From Chloroflexota bacterium (GTDB lineage: Bacteria; Chloroflexota; Anaerolineae; Caldilineales; Caldilineaceae), in assembly GCA_003577005.1 (NCBI GenBank), contig QEUW01000094.1, forward strand, positions 1 to 20,302: a stretch of DNA of 20,302 nt. The letters are read 5' to 3'. The notes beneath the pieces are model-generated. The model was not told where the DNA came from and made no database searches. It saw only the letters and a program-made list of their open reading frames with translations. Positions within the stretch are counted from its first letter, which is position 1, and each line of letters begins with the position of its first letter. Of the stretch, positions 16,401 through 20,302 are shown piece by piece. Made by a program: the position numbers and the translations under genes.

Positions 16401-18792
16401 CGACGTGGATGGGCCACAGTTGCCGCCGGTCGAGACAGCGGGGCCAGGAGTGGTAGCCGCGGCGCAGGCCGTTCAACAGGCCAACTCGTCGTTGTCACTG
16501 ACCTGGCAGGCGGCCACCGATGGCAGCGGCGTGGCTGGCTACTATGCCGGCTTCACCACCAGCCCGACGCCCGACCTCGCTGCCCTGACCTTCTACAATG
16601 GGGCCGGAACCCACACGCAAAGCATCGCTGATGCGCAAATCGTCTATGGCCATGTGGTTGTGGTTGATGGTCTCGGCAACCAGAGCGCGCACACGGTGGG
16701 CCCCTTCCACATCGATGGCCCCGCCACGCCTGATCTGATCAGCGATCTGGCCGATGATGGCTGGCTCAGCACCAGCGGCTCCCACCTGAGCACGGACTGG
16801 GATGTGACGCGCGGCATCTATGCCAACGCCTCTTATGGTGCGCCACAAAAATTCTTCGCGAGCTGGGATAATCAGGCATTGCGTCTGGCCTGGAGTGGCG
16901 CCAACTGGGATGGCGATGGTGACCTCTTTGTCTATCTCGATACTGGGGTGGGTGGGGCGACCACCCTCTACAACCCCTATTCTGCGCCTGCTTCCATCGC
17001 GCTGCCGGCGGGTATGAGTGCGCGGTACGTGGTTTGGGTGCAGAACGCCACGACGGCGCAGTTGCTGCAAAACGGTGGGGGTGACTGGACGCTTGTCACC
17101 GCCTTGGGCGTCAACAACTTCCGGCATAGCGCATCGTTGACCGATCTCTATCTGCCCTTCAGCCTGTTGGGCATCAGCAATGCTTCGTCCCTGGGCATCG
17201 TAGCGGTGGCCAGCGAAGAGGGGGTCATGCGTCTGTGGGCGGCGTCGCCGGATAAAAATCCGCTCAACAGCGCCCGGGCCATCAATCCAGCAGCAGTGGG
17301 GCGCGACCTGAGCAACTACTCTCTCACCCTCTATCACCGCTGGGCTAACCTGGCGCTGGGGCAGATCCCGAACGACGGACGGACGCCCGACAGCGATCTC
17401 GTTCTCACTATCGAGAGCGACGCAGCGGGTGTCGCCGCAGGCTATCTGGACAGCGACCTGTTGGACTTGCTCCAACCCAATCAAGCGCTAGATGCCAACG
17501 GCGATGGAATCGCTGATGTGGAGTTGCCTGGCAATCAGAGTGCAATCCCACTGGGCAACGGGCAGAGTATCAAGTACACAATTCGCTATGCCAATCGGGG
17601 CAACACGGCGGCGAAAAATGTCATGCTGGCGCTGACCGGGCTGGGTGGACTCTCGGTCAACCCGACGGTCAACGTGGGCGACATTGCAGCAGGCGCTTTC
17701 GGAACCGTTGACTTTACCGCCGCAGTCAACGGAGCAGCCAACGGGGTCGAGCTGCAGGCCAAAGTGAGCGATGAGGCGCATGGGATCTACGACTGGTTCT
17801 GGTTCGTCTATCGCGTAGATACCCAAGCGCCTACTGATGTGGCGATTGTTGCACCAAGCCCCTCTGTGCGCTCCGGCAGTCAGATCGTCTTGGGCGAAGC
17901 GAACGATGCTTCGCCGCTGGCCAAGGTGGTTATAAATGTAAATGGCGCTCTGACCAGTTGTGACATTGCGGCTGGCAGCGGCAACCTGTGGTCGTGTCCA
18001 GTCAACTTTGGCGATCTCACGGGTGTCACCAGCCTCAACCTACAGGCGCAGGCAACCGATATCCACGGCAACAGCAGTGGCTTTGTGGGCATCCCTGTGG
18101 CGGTTGATAACACCCCACCGACTGTGGCGCTGGATAGCCTTACTGATGCAGCACTGGCAGATGGCTTTATCAATGCAGCCGAGTCACGTTTTGCCGGTGT
18201 GGTGAGCGACGACCAGCAAGCCGCTTCGCTCGAGTTCTGTGAAGTGCCGGAGAACGGGTTGGACGGTTGTGAAATTATCGCCACCAATCCGCAAGCGAGC
18301 GCCACTGGCAACTGGTCAAAGTTTATTCCTGTGGATGATGCGGACGGCATTACGCAGACCCTGCGTCTCACCGGTATCGACAGTGCCGGCAATCGCTCGG
18401 TGCCCATGACGCGCACCTTCCGTTTGGATGATGTTGCGCCCGTGGTGACAGCCACACTCAGCGCATCGGGTATCAGCGGTACGGTGAGCGATGGCGGTGG
18501 TATAGGTGCCGTACGGCTGCGGGTAGAAGCCGAGGGCGGCGCACCCTACTGGGTCAACGCCCAACGGAATGGCGACCAGTGGGCGCTTGCCTTTATCAAC
18601 ACGCAGAGTGGCCAGTACCGCCTCTTTGTCGAGGCCGTTGACCTGGCGGGCAATGTGAGCGCGGCCGGTCCCTTTAGCCTGTTGCTCTCTGATGTCGGTC
18701 TGGTCTACCTGCCGGTGATCATCCGCGAACGGACGCTGGCAAGCGAACCGGTGGGAGATCACTGGATTCACATGCCGCTCGTCAGCAGGTAA
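4486..18792 (+). CDS. Giant secreted/surface mosaic protein (4768 aa) with TSP3, LamG, Ig-like and three YWTD propeller domains
   Basis: One unbroken frame, roughly 500 kDa. Residues 24-44 are a hydrophobic anchor or signal segment (YWILLPLLALVTLALIL), perhaps cleaved after TRA at 47. Residues 50-300 are an unassigned domain, perhaps LolA/LppX-like. Residues 308-355 hold two hydrophobic segments. TSP3 Ca motifs lie at about 410-552 and 1656-1790, with an unrecognised region and a multi-helix hydrophobic block (about 1137-1389) between them. Then come Ig-like domains (about 1930-2160), a LamG-like lectin fold (about 2210-2419), Ig-like (about 2430-2580), propeller 1 (2586-2902), DUF11-like (2904-3019), a poly-Pro linker, propeller 2 (about 3035-3297), a Pro/Thr linker, propeller 3 (3333-3625), PPC-like (3631-3757), Ig and FN3-like (3782-4080), a possible DOMON/CBM9-like part (4081-4305), a lone Ca motif DANGDG (4336), and Ig-like modules. 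The tail holds YLPVIIR and HMPLVSR. No catalytic motif was seen; an extracellular binding or adhesion role is inferred. Confidence 0.9.
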   Translation: MKRSIRILPDNRVLRWHSSLDYRYWILLPLLALVTLALILAPWPTRANEAAGAVGQIWQRVYQVGAYEFRASVTQEIVPVATVANVGWSSERQEIYIEGATDLRKQTLDMTLWSQGGSILDRASGLELKLADDRLLARKGGGDWEEINNFTDALMPQGDFMVFLAGATDVQRADAGLPGGESGEGEQTTRYTYRIDGPTFAAHMRERIGAQMMRRGELALHDKFDLPKTFTEMTGTGELWVRRGPSGRGLPLRQVIQLRFPEQDGHWVSAKLDVTFRFAEQTSTVAATLATTLNQALGDPSHSLWRRVFFALFLGMGGGLALFLIVRRRAAWVYKMLAALCVASVVGAPLLQSVQAKSAHDRFAARRAHQQGLLAQAQATQDALQTETGASDTPTGAAALDLIRNDTGVDSDGDGVSDAQEALLGANPLGAEEDELWRKLVNDLQVDPNLDSDGDGLTDREEILLGTLPDVADSDGDGISDIEEIQGFTLGDKQWYGNPLEADSNNDGISDTQEWNNPDLLHPTWDTDNDGVPDISDRDNDGDKVPDAYDISPFTAYSTTYSANAPLHLSLKGLTPGKTVFVDYQLRPTNPNHLWYALSVLDWPNDNEGALKDIDKSTQDVTLTPMLEVMLTKPPYHLPLTTPLVSVQIRGVQEPGKGLTPAVSLPAVSGSLTLAQVGANLEIRGALSRAAFLSIHRGTCVAAGGIVGSTVTAARTGDGSLVPITIGGQRLAELARGGYSIWITEQADNGLLLGCGEIPSIPFVGDQMVDRRALEPYQVSVRDVSADGLVKALYVPLQLVVDKEGGERVAFGGQIPFLVQSAGEALNQQVRLVWSVQMKNDEVCVSSRLKPTAEGPAYECAEEQNNVPQVVYSYNDEWQLTGLDLREDHQVELAQIYEDPTVDDQLNSDTALSALASDLSASFLAARTNAANVRDITIPEIARRFERTTNGAVSEEARWGIPNTMRVVTSTYPTLDRMMVGSIDGAKAILNDQFTSRWSPSQPITPTILNAYEWRYRVFNLDGVGKDSNSAYDTATRQLTVDWTASPVISKGYLKWLPYAYKNGAWNDLAITEYWDELARRLQPEFADEADPQVARGKIAAVQYYYLTLFSGVGSTMQIGNQIVRGLDATRDSELLFGKTVAGGVASFGKFVLGKYYTGLVVGKYVWGNTKFALFKGLFGLVEGIFDLTDASGTYFARQFVLKGALIAGLKGGAILAGIGAALALVVGSVLVLVDKLVFGGSGTSFIKPAISVVLAVVALLGVKSAISDISTVLRLTSAFKAGSLKGLKLNVFMNATAGVKGAKITGAIGLIIEMGVLWGYVLYSIFFGDVAAGNVDLGLLLAFAFAATLVAILYAAIGLIPVIGQIIVALLGLIDALFSAACAIEDAVVEKNPGLAKSPRKVPRTEGGQCFGISTWITENLVPVFYQKDTIFDFSSALVPQGRRFPQLSKFNLAFADTAAGPVVGNQMRYQAQLGGALAPSVPKNVAPKAYESENILTTRYFAELSAAPRADITKTVQTTQAFYLPIIEYRLVDPPMKFTQASLFSGYLIYYLDRYIVTLDNRLLESAPISLTHAGVNVPFDVYFNLALKLPVYSCTFSFCKVGQEFSESGNSTRLSGLALDIFPANLDDFYARKWGSWSEGGKTLGVAFPTVTDFDGDGLLSKQAGGLDPDDLQWDSDGDGLSDGFELAPKDAETGRPLKYTFSPNAKDADGDGLCDQQELLQGTDPNKADTDGDGLRDGEEVYHLDCNTNTWTGGWSFTYNVTKTLTTRINSNPLSIDSDGDGMSDRVEKELHQADPAAYPFHPGVFNVSPLAFYAISSDLDNYVATGASLVYTATLRNNFTTGDRRAQGSIVRTSPGSLGNLNQTGNYTIFPAQEATFVDSFTTSGGSQATAITNKIAAEFLTLEQQATGAPTYQVEVPFPITIDADKPTSSLTTGNYVRAGGFRIIGGTAQDPTSPIQQVEVRIDGQSDWTVAEGAGGWAYSWEVPDSDGPRTIQTRATDVVGHVEEPANSVQVIVDGTPPQPTTTQTGNAIVPARRNAAGQWVIMLSGTVADPNSGGAPGSGVASVEVNVEPRSSGWRSATLDGSGQWQIEYPLSNSKGDNTFAVGATGQYDISVRAADKVNNQSAADAYLTYPLRVDTTPPVATLDSLGRVTTDAAAVTVEQTLVITRNLVLTGTASDPGLFAAGVQGVEIAFTPAELLDTLDAPSLLLFLNEPAGVTSYANAAPGGANAGCNGDRCPRNDETGIYGGAVQFDGSNDVITATLNIPEANLAVSLWFNTTNPNGGLFAATAGALGSAGADRALYLVNGNLCAFVQGVQSDEICTAGVSYNDGQWHQAVLVLDDAAPFRLYVDGKLGAAAGLVTSSTFAAQNGISVGFARDRNGANRFLNGRIDELEVYNAPLSAAAVAALYRRWQPVTLATSGPGISTTTWSYQIPDGLEGLYQIDLRAEDVNGNRNDELRGLWKQWRGLIDTTAPRVTLNAFYSGADATAQTTYQVTVEDYTLSETGYSGPCSLQPADYHYDESPFWVQVSNGLKRLNRFTSSCTVNGFPVRGEEVRYASVAACDSAGRCTQARENRDVLYWSTTQNATGVSAIRRANLNGGYQREELLDGLPRITGLAVDNDRGHLYWLERDTATTGRVRRSDLDGQNVTTIPLNPPPALSQVTFPATFDLVVNPQGGKLYWSEEGQIKWANLDGSGVATLFTLPAGPNPRPDRIGSMVVDSANGRIYFGAIDLVTNSGDALAATSDSQIWVMNADGSNPAMLVDFGALKNVAVIGLALSQDKSRLYWTQRQRLSDRASSGDGFFSVATGGGAPAPATTNPARVTFISILEVSPNLRATPASHPNYAYWSVGSLIEQVDLASGAAGYFAHEPQLNLIGASATARIAGLTNNHSDLELIQRPSTEIVASGGLATYRLTVRNNGPLAAGGVAVVSTLPPNTTFVAGGSSPQCAPNPAGKVTCDLGQLPDGAARNLVIQLQVTASSGALLTHNLTVSSNQLDPKPENNSLSFAQTLVAPPPPPPPASGRYLYWGYNGTLNRTRTDGSGSELVVGYPALADEIVQGVVVDGVNGHVYFATRPNALTGAGHIRRINLDGTGLTTIYTDASAPWPTALALDAANNRLYFTHGGAFDGDAIKRVNLNGSGETVVVSNLSGPTGLAINPLRNELYWSDGSGRLMRAGLDGSNPQVIAGEIYAYDITVDLYADLIYYRTRSPLAIYRILRSGEEQELVVKDGTGAHGPALDVSINKLYWIDGAVFANLRQANLDGSSAVTLGSAGARPTSQLALAFTDAPLVPTPTATATNTPIPAATATPLPTPTAGGPPAADNLYWSNEDGQIVRAPVAGCLDGSCIQPVVTPSPGTSAGDIAIDSLRGKLYWINPVDKSIQRSNLDGSSPQTLISGLGDPRGITLDESGARLYWTDFSAGVIRSAGLDGSAQLTVTTGLANPLWIDFAPGQGVLYFVESNQIFDNHDDRRIRRINPDGSGLVNILVGYPYGPTPNIQYQVTGLTVNEAIGRLYWMDQDAGDGGFYRLNWITLAGDDPNNLVFSTVPSLRGLTHDRNAFSLYWAAAFEGQYSFGPPFAIQRAFAEGELSGQPVITTTAGLGNQSTAPFDLALHYPSVAPSTCPADSSEPNDDAANATTVQVGTPLSNRNFHTGSDVDWFVMNLSGGLRYRISAQAAGSDADTLLDLYAANGTTLLGSNDDLAAGQTDSQIVLDAPLSGNYYARVRNRVRAAALPCNNRYTFTVQEFQADLPNDDPGNRLLNPLPANYMPPLLDSAILTPTNGALLGSLAATTVHGAAMAVDGIVALAATVNGAGFYNVAPGGGITETTWSQAWTPPGEGSYRFESVVSDSSNRVQTRTQPITVFVDLGPPTVTLARTVYTQTHLVGSNQVNFSGSATDSNGVALVDVSVAGAPWQGATVTGTTWSYPWLIGGNLDGGTFAVAVRATDKAGRIATINANVTIDVDGPQLPPVETAGPGVVAAAQAVQQANSSLSLTWQAATDGSGVAGYYAGFTTSPTPDLAALTFYNGAGTHTQSIADAQIVYGHVVVVDGLGNQSAHTVGPFHIDGPATPDLISDLADDGWLSTSGSHLSTDWDVTRGIYANASYGAPQKFFASWDNQALRLAWSGANWDGDGDLFVYLDTGVGGATTLYNPYSAPASIALPAGMSARYVVWVQNATTAQLLQNGGGDWTLVTALGVNNFRHSASLTDLYLPFSLLGISNASSLGIVAVASEEGVMRLWAASPDKNPLNSARAINPAAVGRDLSNYSLTLYHRWANLALGQIPNDGRTPDSDLVLTIESDAAGVAAGYLDSDLLDLLQPNQALDANGDGIADVELPGNQSAIPLGNGQSIKYTIRYANRGNTAAKNVMLALTGLGGLSVNPTVNVGDIAAGAFGTVDFTAAVNGAANGVELQAKVSDEAHGIYDWFWFVYRVDTQAPTDVAIVAPSPSVRSGSQIVLGEANDASPLAKVVINVNGALTSCDIAAGSGNLWSCPVNFGDLTGVTSLNLQAQATDIHGNSSGFVGIPVAVDNTPPTVALDSLTDAALADGFINAAESRFAGVVSDDQQAASLEFCEVPENGLDGCEIIATNPQASATGNWSKFIPVDDADGITQTLRLTGIDSAGNRSVPMTRTFRLDDVAPVVTATLSASGISGTVSDGGGIGAVRLRVEAEGGAPYWVNAQRNGDQWALAFINTQSGQYRLFVEAVDLAGNVSAAGPFSLLLSDVGLVYLPVIIRERTLASEPVGDHWIHMPLVSR
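5713..6141 (+). repeat. First thrombospondin type-3-like Ca-binding cluster of the giant protein
   Basis: Six Asp-rich loops lie within residues about 410-552: DSDGDGVSD, DSDGDGLTD, DSDGDGISD, DSNNDGISD, DTDNDGVPD and DRDNDGDKVPD. Several are followed by acidic helices ending in LLG, as in TSP3/dockerin-like calcium loops. In the family these repeats bind several Ca ions and stiffen extracellular stalks. The cluster follows the second hydrophobic pair, so it would be the first clearly extracytoplasmic segment. Confidence 0.85.
7894..8650 (+). other. Hydrophobic multi-helix block inside the giant protein
   Basis: Residues about 1137-1389 contain Gly/Ala-rich amphipathic stretches and at least four membrane-length hydrophobic segments: about 1213-1235 (AILAGIGAALALVVGSVLVL), 1251-1267, 1305-1328 (GAIGLIIEMGVLWGYVLYSI), and a long run from 1338 to 1385 that could form two helices around LIPVIGQ. 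Everything on either side looks soluble and extracellular. The start of the block is AT-richer than the rest of the gene. It may be a true membrane domain or an inserted hydrophobic module such as those in pore-forming or translocating toxins; neither is established. Confidence 0.7.
9451..9852 (+). repeat. Second thrombospondin type-3-like Ca-binding cluster of the giant protein
   Basis: Five loops lie within residues about 1656-1790: DFDGDGLLS, DSDGDGLSD, DADGDGLCD, DTDGDGLRD and DSDGDGMSD. They resemble the first cluster closely, but a cysteine (DGLCD) and longer inserts separate them. The cluster lies after the hydrophobic block, so Ca-binding arrays bracket that block. Confidence 0.85.
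11110..11745 (+). other. LamG/concanavalin-like lectin domain of the giant protein
   Basis: Residues about 2210-2419 show the usual order of a LamG/pentraxin-like jelly roll: YGGAVQFDGSNDVI, then LAVSLWFNTTN, then DGQWHQAVLVLDD, FRLYVDGKLG, and the closing NGRIDELEVYNAPLS. Family members bind carbohydrates or proteins, often with Ca. The insert CNGDRC near 2236-2241 may be a disulfide. Confidence 0.8.
12241..13190 (+). repeat. YWTD-type six-motif beta-propeller 1 of the giant protein
   Basis: Six blade motifs can be counted: LYWSTTQ, LYWLERD, LYWSEEG, IYFGAID, LYWTQRQ and AYWSVGS. Several are followed by a R-x-x-L-D/N-G strand (RRANLNG, RRSDLDGQ, KWANLDGS). Six is the number needed to close an LDL-receptor-type propeller. 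A DUF11-like domain (YRLTVRNNGPLAAGGVAV, ending NQLDPKPENNS) follows directly, to about 13545. Confidence 0.8.
13585..14380 (+). repeat. YWTD-type six-motif beta-propeller 2 of the giant protein
   Basis: Six blade motifs: LYWGYNG, VYFATRP, LYFTHGG, LYWSDGS, IYYRTRS and LYWIDGA, most followed by L-D/N-G-S/T strands such as RRINLDGT and KRVNLNGS. It is preceded by a seven-proline linker (about 13555-13575) and followed by a Pro/Thr/Ala-rich linker (about 14389-14466), so it is likely an independently folding bead. Confidence 0.8.
14482..15360 (+). repeat. YWTD-type six-motif beta-propeller 3 of the giant protein
   Basis: Six blade motifs: LYWSNED, LYWINPV, LYWTDFS, LYFVESN, LYWMDQD and LYWAAAF, with paired strands QRSNLDGS, RSAGLDGS and RRINPDGS. 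The third copy carries the canonical YWTD. It leads into a PPC-like domain (about 15376-15756) with the diagnostic DVDWFVMNL and DTLLDLY...LLGSNDD pattern, common in secreted bacterial proteins. Confidence 0.8.
18697..18789 (+). other. Doubled hydrophobic-basic C-terminal tail of the giant protein
   Basis: The last residues read LVYLPVIIRE, a 10-residue polar spacer, then HWIHMPLVSR at the stop. The two halves share the pattern aromatic/hydrophobic-L/M-P-hydrophobic-x-x-R. From memory, tails like YLPLVxR close many exported Chloroflexota proteins. A role in sorting or surface retention is inference. Confidence 0.5.
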
Positions 18793-19098
18793 TCAGGGCT
18801 AAGGAATAGAACACAGATTGCGCAGATTTCAAGGATCGAGCGCCACGAATCCGTGACAATTCTGCAAATCTGTGTTCTATTTCCCTCTCTGGGTCGCTAG
18901 CGATGAGAATCGACCCCCAGATTTCACAGATTTTGGTTGCAGAATGGGTTGGGAACCCTATGGGTGGCGCCATGCGCGGGGTCGTCCCCCTGGCAGCAAT
19001 CGGGCGCCGACGGCAGGCGACGACAGCGCCACGACCGCACAAGGCGTTCCTGGGACCATCACGTGTGGGCCAACGACGCCGACTCGATGGTGACCCGC
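18793..19098. other. Non-coding spacer after the giant gene
   Basis: About 300 nt without a credible gene. The first half carries the CACAGATT-type repeat. The second half (about 18960-19098) is GC-rich with minor self-complementary bits such as GGGGTCGTCCCC near 18977-18988. Open frames across it show no family resemblance. Confidence 0.6.
18803..18935. repeat. Inverted repeat of the CACAGATT/CAGATTT family, possible terminator
   Basis: AATAGAACACAGATT (18805-18819) is the exact reverse complement of 18867-18881, and similarity continues inward through GCAGA with a one-base offset. A small hairpin CACG/CGTG (18844-18855) lies near the apex. A third related copy, CAGATTTCACAGATTTTG (18918-18935), is in direct orientation with CAGATTGCGCAGATTTCA (18814-18831). 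It begins 11 nt after the giant gene's stop, so it could end its transcript, although no T-tract follows the stem. The sequence looks like a dispersed intergenic repeat. Confidence 0.65.
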
Positions 19099-19497
19099 TC
19101 AACTCAGCGCACGCGCGATCGCTTGTTCGGTGGTCAGATGCCCGCCTTTCGCCCATTCCAGTTCTAATGCCACATCCCCGAGCCGGGCGCGTAGTCTGTC
19201 AAAGCAGCTATGCCATGTACCGGGCATGCGTTCCCGCGCATCCGCCCCCTGATCGCTGCCACGCAACTGCTCCTTCGAAAAGAGCAAATGGCGCATGGCG
19301 CGTTGCCTAGGTTCCTTGCGTCCTGCCCCTTGCCCCCTGCCCCATTTTCATCCATCGTGGTGCTCCCCAGAGCATGAGGTCTCCTGCGCAAACTGGCGGA
19401 TGATCTCGTGCATGTTGTAGCGCCGGCGCGGGCAGCACGTGAACAAGAAGCGCGTCCAGCCACTGTGGCAACGGGCGAACCAGGCTGTCCGTGGTAA
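19099..19497 (-). pseudogene. Decayed AfsR/LuxR-like NTPase regulator remnant
   Basis: On the minus strand, 19495-19460 reads TTDSLVRPLPQW and 19428-19381 reads RRRYNMHEIIRQFAQE in another frame. Together they match the motif after the ATPase in this superfamily (compare YSLVQQ...YQLHELLRHFA in the 289-3984 regulator). Then, after a heptamer repeat and frame loss, 19240-19099 reads RLRARLGDVALELEWAKGGHL-TTEQAIARALS and ends at TGA. That resembles the 'AWAEGRALTLEQAIAYAL' end of LuxR/AfsR-type ATPase-TPR regulators. The ATPase before these pieces and the several hundred TPR residues expected between them are missing. This is a frameshifted, internally deleted relic. It faces the intact ATPase gene that starts at 19562. 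The family call is good; the exact breakpoints are uncertain. Confidence 0.6.
19322..19342. repeat. Second heptanucleotide tandem repeat
   Basis: CCTGCCC (19322-19328), CTTGCCC (19329-19335) and CCTGCCC (19336-19342) form three 7-nt units. The array lies between the two recognisable pieces of the regulator relic, where the missing TPR region would have been. It has the same unit length as the array in the intact regulator gene but a different sequence. Confidence 0.65.
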
Positions 19498-19561
19498 AAT
19501 GGTGATGAGGGCGGACGCTACCATTTGGGATGGCCCGGATTCTTGGAGGCATGACAATGCC

Positions 19562-20302
19562 ATGGATGATATAGCAGTGTCGAAGCACTTCAACACCTCT
19601 CCTAACAATCTGCCTCTTCAGGTGAACCGGTTTATTGGCCGCGAACGCGAGATGAGCGCGGTCAGAGGGTTGCTCATGACCACCCGGCTGCTCACCCTCT
19701 CCGGCGCTGGAGGCAGCGGCAAAACGCGCCTTGCCCTTCAGGTCGCCACCGACTTGCTGGAGGAGTTCGAGCATGGGGTCTGGTGGGTGGAGCTGGCAGC
19801 GCTCTCCGATCCTCTGCTCGTGCCGCAGGCTGTAGCCTCAGCGATGGGTATCCCTGAACGCGCCGATTGTACGTTGACGGAGGCTCTTTCTGATGCGCCC
19901 CGTCCCAAACAGCTGCTCCTCGTGTTAGACAACTGCGAGCACCTGCTAGCGGCGTGCGCGCAGTTGATCGAAACGATCCTGCGTACCTGTTCCCAGCTGC
20001 GCGTGCTGGTCACCAGTCGCGCAGCGTTGACGATCACCGGTGAAACGATCTGGCTGGTTCTTCCCCTGCGTGTGCCTGATACCTATCAGCCGCCGCCCAT
20101 CGAAGGGCTGCTGACCTATGAGGCCGTTGAGCTGTTTGTTGAGCGAGCGAGGTCTGTCCTCCCTTCCTTTACGCTCACAGCGGAGAATGCACCAGCAGTG
20201 GTGCAGGTCTGTCGCCGGCTCGACGGCATGCCACTGGCGATTGAGCTGGCCGCGGCCCGGATACGCGCCCTCTCTGTGGAGCAGATCGTCGCGCGACTCG
20301 AT
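19562..20302 (+). CDS. NB-ARC/AAA-type ATPase regulator, N-terminal part (AfsR/LuxR-like, runs off the window)
   Basis: The 247 visible codons run open to the window edge. After about 20 variable residues comes NRFIGREREMSAVRGLL (22-38), then Walker A GAGGSGKT (48-55), Walker B LLLVLDNCEH (118-127), a VTSRA motif near 152, and GMPLAIELAAARI (222-234). This is the signature of STAND ATPases in LuxR/AfsR-type regulators, which switch on ATP and ligand binding and usually continue into TPRs and often a C-terminal LuxR helix-turn-helix; that part is beyond the window. No DNA-binding domain precedes the ATPase, unlike in the 289-3984 protein. Start choice: the ATG at 19562 has GGAGG (19545-19549) 12 nt upstream, which is rather far. 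In-frame ATGs at 19499 and 19505 are alternatives without a clear Shine-Dalgarno site. Confidence 0.85.
   Translation, partial: MDDIAVSKHFNTSPNNLPLQVNRFIGREREMSAVRGLLMTTRLLTLSGAGGSGKTRLALQVATDLLEEFEHGVWWVELAALSDPLLVPQAVASAMGIPERADCTLTEALSDAPRPKQLLLVLDNCEHLLAACAQLIETILRTCSQLRVLVTSRAALTITGETIWLVLPLRVPDTYQPPPIEGLLTYEAVELFVERARSVLPSFTLTAENAPAVVQVCRRLDGMPLAIELAAARIRALSVEQIVARLD

Noticed and set aside
13750..16476. 908-codon open frame on the minus strand
   Set aside because: Same reason: it mirrors the propeller repeats (recurring RxxRxVDG-type runs) and shows no independent family signature.
18903..19310. 135-codon plus-strand frame and other short frames in the spacer
   Set aside because: Composition is Arg/Pro-rich with no motif, it begins inside the CACAGATT repeat, and it runs antisense to the regulator relic.
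19307..19774. 155-codon minus-strand frame
   Set aside because: Its first half is antisense to the Walker A region of the plus-strand ATPase. Only the part in 19460-19495 is meaningful, and that belongs to the decayed relic.
1..20302. tRNA, rRNA, riboswitch, CRISPR, transposase or integrase genes
   Set aside because: No cloverleaf-like, rRNA-like, regularly spaced repeat or transposase DDE/integrase motif was recognised on reading either strand; a covariance-model scan was not possible.

Overview
The window looks like chromosomal DNA of a high-GC bacterium, most likely a member of the Chloroflexota. This is inference from gene style: a BTAD/NB-ARC/TPR regulator, a very large secreted mosaic protein with Pro/Thr-rich linkers, a short 'YLVRxWQE...PWRAS' protein, and a C-terminal tail of the 'YLPxxxR' type that I associate with exported Chloroflexota proteins. 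No rRNA, tRNA, CRISPR array or transposase was seen.

Layout. The left edge (1-186, +) is the end of a GNAT acetyltransferase. It converges on a 1231-residue regulator (289-3984, -). The space between them is almost entirely one nested imperfect palindrome (187-292). The regulator has a winged helix and BTAD domain, an NB-ARC-type ATPase and a long TPR region. Its interdomain linker carries a heptanucleotide tandem repeat. A divergent regulatory region (about 3985-4219) separates it from a rightward unit: a 74-residue conserved-looking protein (4220-4444) and, 41 nt later behind a strong Shine-Dalgarno site, a 4768-codon gene (4486-18792) that fills 70% of the window.

The giant protein has an N-terminal anchor or signal sequence, an unassigned N-terminal domain, a second hydrophobic pair, a first thrombospondin-3-type Ca-binding cluster, an unassigned region, and a block of at least four hydrophobic helices in lower-GC DNA. 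A second Ca-binding cluster follows, then Ig-like domains, a LamG-like domain, three complete six-motif YWTD-type beta-propellers with a DUF11-like domain between the first two, a PPC-like domain, more Ig/FN3-like modules, and a doubled hydrophobic-basic C-terminal tail. I infer a cell-surface or secreted protein for adhesion or ligand binding. The adjacent divergent regulator is the obvious candidate controller, but no direct evidence of control is visible.

The right end (18793-19561) is mostly non-coding. It holds a CACAGATT-type inverted repeat and a decayed minus-strand remnant of a second AfsR/LuxR-like ATPase regulator, with a second heptamer repeat in its middle. The window ends inside another ATPase regulator of the same superfamily (19562 onward, +). 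The giant gene is thus flanked on both sides by intact or broken NTPase regulators.
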